Both the position numbers and the translations under genes were made by a program. Shown here piece after piece: positions 8,259 to 15,584 of a stretch of DNA of 28,172 nucleotides; within the stretch, counting starts at the first letter, position 1, and the number at the start of each line of letters is the position of its first letter. The notes under the pieces were generated by a model. The model had not been told where the DNA came from. It saw only the letters and a program-made list of their open reading frames with translations, and did not search any database. Origin of the DNA: an uncultured bacterium (lineage in GTDB: Bacteria; Cloacimonadota; Cloacimonadia; Cloacimonadales; Cloacimonadaceae); contig CALLHY010000050.1 of assembly GCA_938009275.1 (NCBI GenBank), positions 1-28,172 of the forward strand, written 5' to 3'.

Positions 8259-8603
8259 ATGAATTATATACTTTTACAAGCCACTGGTGCCACGCCTGCT
8301 ACTCAAGGCGGTTTTGGCGGAATGAACCTCCTGCTGATTGTGGGAATGTTCGCCATATTCTATTTCATGATTCTGCGTCCTCAACAGAAAAAGCAGAAAG
8401 AAACTATGAAAATGCTGGATTCATTGCAAGTTAACGACAAAGTGTTAACCGCTTCCGGCATCTACGGCAGGGTGGTTTCCCTTAAGCCAGACAAAGGCAT
8501 TGTTGTAGTGGAAATTGACGATACTAACAAGGTTAGAGTAGATTTTCAGAGAAGTGCCATAGTAGCTATTCTTAATATAGCGGATGTATCTACGGCAAAA
8601 TGA
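8259..8603 (+). CDS. yajC: Preprotein translocase subunit YajC
   Basis: YajC associates with SecDF and the Sec translocon in the inner membrane. The 114-residue protein has a glycine-rich N-terminus, one transmembrane helix (about 22-39), the hallmark RPQQKKQKE right after it (40-48) and a small beta-rich domain with VNDKVLTASGIYGRVVSL. AGGAGA at 8249-8254 overlaps the pgpA stop and sits four bases before the ATG. The end overlaps def by four bases (ATGA). Neither secD nor secF is in the window, which is common outside Proteobacteria. Confidence 0.93.
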   Translation: MNYILLQATGATPATQGGFGGMNLLLIVGMFAIFYFMILRPQQKKQKETMKMLDSLQVNDKVLTASGIYGRVVSLKPDKGIVVVEIDDTNKVRVDFQRSAIVAILNIADVSTAK

Positions 8604-9157
8604 AACCCAAGCTACTACCCATCCATTTATACGGAGACGATATCCTGCGGGAAAAGCTGCCTGAATGCAGCTTGCAGGATGCAAACATACAGGAATTTAT
8701 AAGAGACCTCAGCTACACTATGTATGAGCGTGATGGGGTTGGTCTGGCCGCCAATCAGGTAGGAAGCAGACTGCGCATGTTTGTTATCGACCCCGATTGG
8801 TCACGCGAGGAATGCGAACCCAATCCCATTGTGATGATAAATCCGGTAATAACGAGCAGTGAAGGTGAAACTGAAAACGAAGAAGGCTGCATCAGCCTGC
8901 CGGGCATCTACGCAAATGTGCGCCGCCCTTCACGGATAAACATATCATACACCACCCCCGATGGCGAACGCATAACTGAGACTGCAGAAGGCTTTAAAGC
9001 AGTAGTTATTCAGCATGAATACGATCATCTGGAAGGGATATTGTTCACCGATAGGATAAGCACACTGGCAAAGCTGAAACTGAAGCGCAAGCTGAAAGAT
9101 TTAGCTGCCCAAACCGTTGATGGCAAGAATGTTCGAGAGGGATTACCAGATGAATAG
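8600..9157 (+). CDS. def: Peptide deformylase
   Basis: Removes the formyl group from the initiator methionine of new proteins. All three family motifs are present in the 185-residue product: GVGLAANQ (46-53), EGCISLPG (95-102, with metal ligand Cys97) and QHEYDH (138-143, with His139 and His143 as ligands and catalytic Glu140). Length fits a type 1 enzyme with a short basic C-terminal helix. The start overlaps the yajC stop (ATGA) and the end overlaps fmt by eight bases. The pairing with fmt is classical: one enzyme adds the formyl group, the other removes it. Confidence 0.96.
   Translation: MKPKLLPIHLYGDDILREKLPECSLQDANIQEFIRDLSYTMYERDGVGLAANQVGSRLRMFVIDPDWSREECEPNPIVMINPVITSSEGETENEEGCISLPGIYANVRRPSRINISYTTPDGERITETAEGFKAVVIQHEYDHLEGILFTDRISTLAKLKLKRKLKDLAAQTVDGKNVREGLPDE
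9135..9140 (+). promoter_or_regulatory. Ribosome binding site that fixes the fmt start
   Basis: GAGAGG lies nine bases before the ATG at 9150. The upstream in-frame ATG codons at 9117, 9120 and 9129 lack such a site and would add residues that do not belong to the family. Confidence 0.7.
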
Positions 9158-10088
9158 CTTCGTGTTTATCGGCTCTTCAATCTACGGTATTCCGGCCTTA
9201 GACCTTCTGATAAAGCAGGGTTTTGCGCCGAAACTGGTGATTAGTCAGCCTGATAAACCCGCAGGACGCAAGCAGCTCTTTTGTCCCACTCCTGTGTCAG
9301 AATATGCCAGGAAAGCTGGATTGAAGCTATTGACCCCAGAAAAGATAAATGTGCCTGAAGTGGTGAACTACATTACTGAACTGAATCCGGACATCATTAT
9401 CACCGCATCTTATGGTGGATACATCGGCAAACAGATTAGGCGCTTAGCTACGCGCAGAGTGATAAATCTCCATCCTTCACTATTACCCAAATACAGAGGT
9501 GCCAGCCCCATTCAAAGCGTTTTGCTAAATGGAGAAGCCAGCACCGGAACAAGTATCTACCGCTTGATATCCGAACTGGACGCGGGGCCAATAATAGCCC
9601 AGCGTAGCCTGGATATTTTACCCGAGGATAATTATAGCAGCCTGCAATCCAGATTAGCCCAACAAGCTGCTGAAATGCTAATGGATTTAATGAAAACAGA
9701 CAGTAGCACACCCTTTGCGGAAACCCCCCAAGACCACAAAATGGCAAGCCTTTGCCCAAAGATAGACAGTTCCACTTGCATGATCAATTGGCAAGTTCCC
9801 GCATCTGCGGTGCTGAACAAAATCCGCGCCTTTTCCTACATTCCCGGAGCATGGGTATATTTTCGCCGGGCTAAGCTGAAAATAATGGAAGCGCAAGTTA
9901 CCGACCACCCAGTAGAAGGGGAGCATGGCTGTATTGCCCGCATCATCAAAAACATCGGTTTCACTGTGAATTGCTTAGACAAACAACTGTTGATAACCAG
10001 TGTTCAAGCCGAAGGTAAGAAAATAATGACCGCCGGTGCATACGTGAACGGTGCCAGACTAAGCACCGGAGAACAACTTTGGATGTGA
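9150..10088 (+). CDS. fmt: Methionyl-tRNA formyltransferase
   Basis: Transfers a formyl group from 10-formyl-tetrahydrofolate to initiator Met-tRNA. From the ATG at 9150 the product has 312 residues, normal for the family, and begins MNSFVFIGSSIYG, matching the usual first strand. The formyl-transferase signature is clear: INLHPSLLPKYRGASPI (105-121, with catalytic Asn106 and His108) and LDAGPII (143-149, with Asp144). The C-terminal part (about 200-312) is the tRNA-binding OB domain. The start overlaps def by eight bases. A DUF116 gene follows after four bases. Confidence 0.95.
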   Translation: MNSFVFIGSSIYGIPALDLLIKQGFAPKLVISQPDKPAGRKQLFCPTPVSEYARKAGLKLLTPEKINVPEVVNYITELNPDIIITASYGGYIGKQIRRLATRRVINLHPSLLPKYRGASPIQSVLLNGEASTGTSIYRLISELDAGPIIAQRSLDILPEDNYSSLQSRLAQQAAEMLMDLMKTDSSTPFAETPQDHKMASLCPKIDSSTCMINWQVPASAVLNKIRAFSYIPGAWVYFRRAKLKIMEAQVTDHPVEGEHGCIARIIKNIGFTVNCLDKQLLITSVQAEGKKIMTAGAYVNGARLSTGEQLWM

Positions 10089-10092
10089 TATT

Positions 10093-10842
10093 ATGAAAGA
10101 ACATTACTTAGCCGTTATCAAATTTCCAATGCTGGTAAGCCTCTCGCTTATCATACTAAGCGCCATATATTTCTCTATGGCTTTGGGAAACTACCATCGT
10201 TTAGGGCTATCACCTGTAGAAACGGTGGTCTACACTTTCCTTTTTATTTTGCTAACTCTTCTGGTGAGTTCCTGGATTCTGGTATTAATGAGCACCCATC
10301 AAAAGATTCGGCCAAATGGTTTAAGGCTATATAGCACATGGATGCTGTTCAATATCTATTATTATCTTGCCAAATGGCTGGGTAAGCTGGTGATGCAAAA
10401 AAAGAAAGAGCTCCAGGAATCATTCTTGAACTTCAACAACGAAATAGTACTTAGTAACTACTCAGGCATACGCACCAGCAATATACTGGTATTACTACCG
10501 CATTGCCTGCAAAACTCTGCGTGCAAGATACGTATTACCAACGATATTATAGACTGTGCCGAATGTGGAGCTTGCGATATTTCCAAGGTTAAGGGAATAA
10601 TGAGCAAACACAATGTTCGGGCTGCAGTAGCCACTGGCGGTTCCCTTGCCCGCAAACTGATACAGGATTCCAAGCCGGACGTTATTATCGCAGTTGCCTG
10701 TCATCGCGATCTTACCGATGGCGTTCGCGATAGCTGGCGTTTCCCTGTGTATGCGGTCTTGAACGATCGTCCCAATGGTCCATGCTTTGAAACCCGGGTA
10801 AGTGTTTCCACTATCGAATTTGCCATTAAGAAGTTTTCATAG
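10093..10842 (+). CDS. DUF116 membrane protein with conserved cysteines
   Basis: A 249-residue protein with two transmembrane segments (about 12-32 and 44-66) and a soluble C-terminal DUF116 domain (about 125-245). The domain shows the family pattern LLPHCLQ (134-140), CKIRI (144-148), CAECGAC (155-161), VATGGSLARK (179-188), VACHRDL (201-207) and LNDRPNGPC (223-231). Cysteines 138, 144, 155, 158, 161, 203 and 231 could bind a metal or iron-sulfur cluster. The function of the family is not established; genes of this kind are found beside fmt in other anaerobes, as here, which hints at a link to translation or tRNA modification. No strong ribosome site is visible, so translation may couple to fmt. 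Confidence 0.85.
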   Translation: MKEHYLAVIKFPMLVSLSLIILSAIYFSMALGNYHRLGLSPVETVVYTFLFILLTLLVSSWILVLMSTHQKIRPNGLRLYSTWMLFNIYYYLAKWLGKLVMQKKKELQESFLNFNNEIVLSNYSGIRTSNILVLLPHCLQNSACKIRITNDIIDCAECGACDISKVKGIMSKHNVRAAVATGGSLARKLIQDSKPDVIIAVACHRDLTDGVRDSWRFPVYAVLNDRPNGPCFETRVSVSTIEFAIKKFS

Positions 10843-10847
10843 AGAGG
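10842..10847 (+). promoter_or_regulatory. Ribosome binding site supporting a TTG start
   Basis: GAGAGG lies seven bases before TTG at 10855. No in-frame ATG would keep the membrane anchor, so the rare TTG start is preferred. Confidence 0.7.
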
Positions 10848-10854
10848 TAACGCC

Positions 10855-11688
10855 TTGAAAATAGGATGTTTTGGCATTATCCTTATCATCCTGGTTAATG
10901 CCGCTATCAGTGTCGCTTTGATTCAGCATTACAACAGCGACAAGCCCGTAATTCCCGACATGTTTCGCGAAAGCCCTGCTCCTATGGGTAAGGCCGACAT
11001 TGCCACCCGTGAAAATGCCATAACCAAAGCCGTGAGAATGGTAGAGCCTGCTGTGGTGAGTGTAAACGTTATGAAAACGGAAATCGTGCGTGCCCGCAGC
11101 CCCTTTGGTTTTGGCTTCTTCGATTTCTTCGATTTCGCACCCATGCAAAGACAAGTTCAGTCCATAGGCAGCGGAGTGATTTACGACCCCGACGGCTATA
11201 TCATTACCAATGCCCATGTGGTTAGCGGAGCCACCCAGATAAAGGTGGTACTGCCGGATAAACGCGAGTTTGATGCCGGTATCGTTGGCCTGGATGCCAT
11301 TCACGACGTCGCCCGCCTGAAAATTAATGGCAATAAACTGCCATACGCAAAACTGGGGGACTCCAAGAACCTTATTATTGGCGAGTGGTCTATTGCCCTG
11401 GGCAATCCTTATGGTTTTTTGATGAACGACTCCAAACCCAGTGTATCTGTGGGGGTAATTTCTGCGGTAAACCGTTCTTTTGCCCCACGAGCCGATAAAC
11501 ACGTTTATAGAAACATGATTCAAACCGATGCGGCAGTTAATCCCGGCAACAGCGGTGGCCCCTTGGTTAATATTAATGGTGAGGTTATTGGTATAAACAC
11601 CTTTATCTTTTCTGAAAACGGAGGCAGTGTCGGCATTGGCTTTGCCATTCCGGTAAACTCTGTAAAAGCAATCTTGAACCAAATGTAG
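10855..11688 (+). CDS. HtrA/Deg-type trypsin-like serine protease without PDZ domain
   Basis: A periplasm-facing protease likely to act in envelope quality control. The 277-residue product starts with TTG, has an N-terminal membrane anchor (about 5-23), and a protease domain with the triad His121 (ITNAHVV), Asp151 (IHDVARLKI) and Ser233 (GNSGGPL). The segment around IGSGVIYDPDGYIITNAH (104-121) and the end VGIGFAIPVNSVKAI are typical of the family. The protein stops directly after the protease domain; common HtrA, DegP and DegS proteins carry one or two PDZ domains here. The stop is followed by only 95 bases before the next gene, so no PDZ was lost by frameshift nearby. Last gene of the nine-gene run. 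A 285-codon open frame on the other strand is a shadow. Confidence 0.92.
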   Translation: MKIGCFGIILIILVNAAISVALIQHYNSDKPVIPDMFRESPAPMGKADIATRENAITKAVRMVEPAVVSVNVMKTEIVRARSPFGFGFFDFFDFAPMQRQVQSIGSGVIYDPDGYIITNAHVVSGATQIKVVLPDKREFDAGIVGLDAIHDVARLKINGNKLPYAKLGDSKNLIIGEWSIALGNPYGFLMNDSKPSVSVGVISAVNRSFAPRADKHVYRNMIQTDAAVNPGNSGGPLVNINGEVIGINTFIFSENGGSVGIGFAIPVNSVKAILNQM

Positions 11689-11783
11689 CTGCAATACTGC
11701 TTACACCTGCTAATCTCCCATCTACATTGCCTCAGACATGGCATGAGATTATTATATTGTAAAACCTTTTAGGAAGTGACCTT

Positions 11784-14504
11784 ATGAATAGATACCTGCT
11801 TTTTGCGCTGCTATTGTGCGCTTTGTCCTCTGGCCTTTTTGCCCAACCGCTACTAACTTGTTACCAGGTGCAATACAGCACTGCCGAAGATGGTGCTTCC
11901 CCTTATGAGGGACAGATTGTAAGGGTTAGGGGCATTGTTACCGGAACCAACTTCTTCAGCGGCTCTGGTGCCAATAATTACGGCTTTTTTATCTCTGATC
12001 CCACAGGTGGTGCATTTGGTGGACTCTTTGTTTACAATCAAACTTACTCGCCAGCAATTGGTGATATGGTGGAGCTTACTGGAACCGTTACCGAATACTA
12101 TGACTTTACAGAGATTACCAGTGTAAGTGCCTATCAGGTGCTTAGCCAGGGCAACAGCCTTCCCGCGCCAAGTTTGGTAGCGACTAATGATTTAAGTTCC
12201 GCTGCCACTGGAGAACAATGGGAAAGCGTGCTGGTGAAGGTGCAAAACGTTAGCGTTAGCAGTGCCCCAAATACCTATCAGGAATTCAGTGTGAACGACG
12301 GCAGCGGCAATTGCCAGGTTGATAACCAGTTTTTTAGCTTGGGCCACACCTGGCAAAACATCGCCCAGGGAACTACATTCACCCAGTTAACAGGGATTGT
12401 AGATTATGCCTTCTCTGCTTTTGGGTTGCAGCCTCGCTCTCCCGCAGATATGCAAAGCGGACAAAACAGCCTGTTTGTTAGTATCGGCAATCATACCGTG
12501 GCTCTCCAGACCCAGTTTTCCATACCCGTAAATGTGATGGGCTTAGACGCTGCATCGGAATATAACAGCTATAGCATGAGCCTGTCCTACAATCCCAATC
12601 TACTGGCTATCCAGGGAGTGGAAACCGAGGGCACTTTATCATCCGCGGGAGATGTGAATGTGGTATATGGTATGGGAACAGCAAGCATAGCATATTCCGG
12701 AAGCCCCCTTCCCAGCGGAGAGGGTCAGCTATTCAAGGTGTATTTCAGTGCCATAAACACCGGAGTATCGGTGCTGGGCTTATCCCAGGTAAGTTTTGGA
12801 ATGGATGAGATAAATAACCTGCAAAATGGCTCTGTAACGGTTAATTCTTCCTATAATGCGCCGGGAGATATATTATCTGTTATCCAAAGACCAATTTTGA
12901 ACATTCCTGCCATCCACATCCCCGGCGAGACCATGACCATTACCTGTGTGGCACCTCAAAGCACTACAGGATTCAATGCCTGGCTGTTGCATGAACAAAA
13001 ACGCATCCAGTTACCTGTAACTTCCGCGGTTTGGTACACGCAGCCCAATCGCTGGGAACTGCAAGTTAGTATTCCACAGGTAAACGTTTTTGAGCTTTAT
13101 GATCTGGAGCTTAATGCCGATGGTGGTATTCACGATATCAGCCGCAACGCCGTGCAGGTAATCCCTTCCCGCAAGAGCAGCTACTATTTTATCCATATCA
13201 CCGATTTACACATGCCAACCCGCATCTTCTATCCAGATGCCGGTTTTGATGCCGACTCGCTGTCTGTTGTGGATTTTAGAGCCGTGATGGATGATATTAA
13301 CATAGTTCGTCCGGAATTTGTGCTTATTACCGGAGATTTGCTAAATGAAGGCGAGCTTGAGGGCTTTAGCGGACAGTATTGGTTTGGCTGGGTGCAGCGC
13401 GTGCTGTCGGAAATGGAAGTGCCCATCTATGTCACTGCCGGCAATCACGACATTGGCGGCTGGAATTCCACTCCCCCTCCGGCGGGAAGTTCACGGCGCA
13501 ACTGGTGGAATTATTTCGGCTGGAACTGGCTGGATAACGCTGATGTAAACTGGCCTTATCACACTCAAGACTACTATTTTACTTACGATAACACGCTGTA
13601 TATCGGCATGGAAAGCTATGATAACTATGAAAACTGGCGCACCAACATCTACGGAAACAGCAGCTACACAGCCAAGCAACTGCTGTGGCTGAATAACGTT
13701 ATATCCCTTCATCCCGGTTATAGTAAGATGCTGTTTCATCACTACGACTTTCAAGACCAGCTAAACCTCAGCACCCTCGGTTTAGATATGTCTCTGTGGG
13801 GGCATATCCACTCCAATAACGGCTCAATAAGCACATTCCCATACAATCTTGCCACGCGTAGCACCTGTGACGGAAATAGGGCATATCGGGTGGTAAAGGT
13901 AAACAATAACCAGTTTACTCCCCTCACCACTATTTACGCTGGCTCCGATGGCAATACCATAAATGTAAATTACTTCCCCTCAAACTACGCCGTGGCAGAC
14001 AGCGTGATGGCGGTTGCCTATAACGGTCAATACCTGGGTTTTGACAATGCCCTGATAAAATTCAATATGCCTGCCGGAAACGCAAGCTACAGCGTTACCG
14101 GAGGATTTTTGGAGCAGGTTGACCGCGGCGAAACCCAAAATGTGTGTTATGTGCGGGTAAACCTCTTGCCAAATCTCACCCGCTACGTTAGCATAAAGGT
14201 GTCCGGCGTGGAAATTGATGATGCGCTAAGCGTTCCCAGTCCGGTGTCTATTGCCTCTTGCTATCCAAATCCTATCATGAAGCATGCAGAACTGGAGATA
14301 ATGGGCGAAAAAGCGAGCTTGGGAAGCGTTTTGCAAGTGTATAACCTGAAGGGTCAAAAGGTGCAGGAGCTCAATCTGCCTGCGCTAAACAGCGGCTTAA
14401 ACCGCATTACCTATATCCCGGATAAACAGCTAAGCAGCGGTATATACTATTTTAAGCTTAGGAACAGCACAGCCAAGCCATATCGTTTCACCATTGTAAA
14501 ATAA
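11784..14504 (+). CDS. Secreted multi-domain metallophosphoesterase with sorting domain
   Basis: A 906-residue exported protein. Signal peptide 1-20 (SSGLFA followed by Q). Residues about 25-225 look like two OB-fold-type repeats (YEGQIVRVRGIVTG and GEQWESVLVKVQNVSV), as found at the front of some extracellular nucleases and phosphoesterases. Residues about 228-354 resemble a cohesin-like/Ig-like fold (MSLSYNPNLLAIQGVE, FKVYFSAINTG). The calcineurin-like phosphoesterase domain spans about 466-690 with DLH (474-476), GDLLNE (517-522), GNHD (553-556), FHHYD (651-655) and GHIH (673-676), so both metal sites seem complete. The end (823-906: YPNPIM, YNLKGQKVQEL, SSGIYYFKL) is a sorting domain. Probable role: hydrolysis of extracellular phosphate esters or nucleotides; substrate unknown. 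AGGAAG at 11771-11776 supports the start. Confidence 0.85.
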   Translation: MNRYLLFALLLCALSSGLFAQPLLTCYQVQYSTAEDGASPYEGQIVRVRGIVTGTNFFSGSGANNYGFFISDPTGGAFGGLFVYNQTYSPAIGDMVELTGTVTEYYDFTEITSVSAYQVLSQGNSLPAPSLVATNDLSSAATGEQWESVLVKVQNVSVSSAPNTYQEFSVNDGSGNCQVDNQFFSLGHTWQNIAQGTTFTQLTGIVDYAFSAFGLQPRSPADMQSGQNSLFVSIGNHTVALQTQFSIPVNVMGLDAASEYNSYSMSLSYNPNLLAIQGVETEGTLSSAGDVNVVYGMGTASIAYSGSPLPSGEGQLFKVYFSAINTGVSVLGLSQVSFGMDEINNLQNGSVTVNSSYNAPGDILSVIQRPILNIPAIHIPGETMTITCVAPQSTTGFNAWLLHEQKRIQLPVTSAVWYTQPNRWELQVSIPQVNVFELYDLELNADGGIHDISRNAVQVIPSRKSSYYFIHITDLHMPTRIFYPDAGFDADSLSVVDFRAVMDDINIVRPEFVLITGDLLNEGELEGFSGQYWFGWVQRVLSEMEVPIYVTAGNHDIGGWNSTPPPAGSSRRNWWNYFGWNWLDNADVNWPYHTQDYYFTYDNTLYIGMESYDNYENWRTNIYGNSSYTAKQLLWLNNVISLHPGYSKMLFHHYDFQDQLNLSTLGLDMSLWGHIHSNNGSISTFPYNLATRSTCDGNRAYRVVKVNNNQFTPLTTIYAGSDGNTINVNYFPSNYAVADSVMAVAYNGQYLGFDNALIKFNMPAGNASYSVTGGFLEQVDRGETQNVCYVRVNLLPNLTRYVSIKVSGVEIDDALSVPSPVSIASCYPNPIMKHAELEIMGEKASLGSVLQVYNLKGQKVQELNLPALNSGLNRITYIPDKQLSSGIYYFKLRNSTAKPYRFTIVK

Positions 14505-14506
14505 AT

Positions 14507-14512
14507 GAGGGG
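14507..14512 (+). promoter_or_regulatory. Ribosome binding site deciding the radical SAM start
   Basis: GAGGGG lies just before ATG 14517. The first in-frame ATG at 14505 overlaps this site and has no ribosome site of its own, so 14517 is the better start. Confidence 0.6.
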
Positions 14513-14516
14513 TTCT

Positions 14517-15521
14517 ATGAACCTGAAACCATTGGCAAACAGGATGCAACACATCCCCTGGATGATGAAGCATCTTAGCTATTATGTTTATTTAAACTCC
14601 CGCATTCTGGCCAGGGGTGTGCCACTAAAAGAACTGCTTATCCTGAAGTATCCCTTTGTTATGTCCGATGCCGCTGTTCCTCCTCTGCTGTCTGTAGATA
14701 TCACCGATGCCTGCGATTTGAACTGTGTTTATTGCAACAACCCGCTGTTTCCCCATCCACGCACCATGATGACAGAAGCTACGGTGGAGTGCCTGAAAAG
14801 GCAAGTGGAACAAAGCGGTATCAATAGGGTTCGAATTGGCGGTGGCGAGCCTACTTTGCACCCAAATTTCAGCAGCATTATGCAAGACCTGGCAGCAAGA
14901 ACCAAGCTGCTTTCGGTGGTTAGCAACGGACAGTGGAAAGATAAGGATTTTGCCCAGCAGATGCTAACCTGCGGACTGGGCTTCATCGAGGTATCGGTGG
15001 ATGCCGGCGGAGCAGAGGTATATGAAACAGCCCGTCCGGGAGCCAGCTATGCAAGATTGATGAACAACCTGCAAACCTTGTATCGGCTTCGTAACAAGAT
15101 GCACAGCAAAGCAATTATTAAGGTTCGCCTGATGTTGCGTCCCTCCACTCGCCATCTGGAAAAACAGGAAAGCACACAGCTAAAGAAGCTATGCGATTGC
15201 GTTCACCCCCAATGGCTGCTAAAACATCCGGAAAGTGATTATAGCGAGGATGTGTTTGTGCAACACTCCATTGCCGCCAATGAGATTCCGGTCTGCTCTT
15301 TGCCATTTCGGGATTTGCAGATTCGTCCCGATGGGCGCATTCCTCTATGTCCGGCCAAAGGCTGTAGCATCTTCCCGGAGAAACAGCAGTTTATCGGCGA
15401 TATACACCGCGATTCAATTCTGGACATCTGGCAGGGTAAAGAGATGCGTGAGATACGCAAGGCACACCGCACCCGCAAGGGTGAGGTCTTGCAGGAATGC
15501 CTCGGCTGCCATTATGGATAA
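14517..15521 (+). CDS. Radical SAM/SPASM-domain protein
   Basis: Radical SAM enzymes cleave S-adenosylmethionine at a 4Fe-4S cluster to start radical chemistry. The 334-residue protein has the cluster motif CDLNCVYC (Cys66, 70, 73), the SAM-binding GGGEP (108-112), and a C-terminal SPASM-like region with CSLPFRDLQIRPDGRIPLC (260-278), Cys283 and ECLGC (327-331), which would bind auxiliary clusters. SPASM proteins often modify peptides or proteins, but some act on other substrates, so the target is open. The ~60-residue N-terminus before the cluster motif is basic and partly hydrophobic. It starts 12 bases after the secreted phosphoesterase and likely shares its transcript. No small precursor peptide gene is visible next to it. 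Confidence 0.88.
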   Translation: MNLKPLANRMQHIPWMMKHLSYYVYLNSRILARGVPLKELLILKYPFVMSDAAVPPLLSVDITDACDLNCVYCNNPLFPHPRTMMTEATVECLKRQVEQSGINRVRIGGGEPTLHPNFSSIMQDLAARTKLLSVVSNGQWKDKDFAQQMLTCGLGFIEVSVDAGGAEVYETARPGASYARLMNNLQTLYRLRNKMHSKAIIKVRLMLRPSTRHLEKQESTQLKKLCDCVHPQWLLKHPESDYSEDVFVQHSIAANEIPVCSLPFRDLQIRPDGRIPLCPAKGCSIFPEKQQFIGDIHRDSILDIWQGKEMREIRKAHRTRKGEVLQECLGCHYG

Positions 15522-15563
15522 AAAAAAGCCTCGCCAGCGTGAAGCCACATCCGGCGAAGCTTT
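15519..15563 (-). terminator. Rho-independent terminator of the tldD-tldE operon
   Basis: On the minus strand an 11-bp stem (arms at 15553-15563 and 15525-15535) with a 17-base loop is followed by eight T residues. One pair is a G-U wobble on the minus-strand RNA but an A-C mismatch on the plus strand, which fixes the direction. It lies 22 bases past the tldE stop and overlaps the radical SAM stop codon, separating the two convergent units. Confidence 0.9.
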
Positions 15564-15584
15564 GTACATTAAGGAGGATCTGGG

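Noticed and set aside
10837..11694. 285-codon frame on the minus strand
   Set aside because: Exactly opposite the HtrA-like gene, which has a full catalytic triad; composition is that of an antisense shadow rich in His and Asn.
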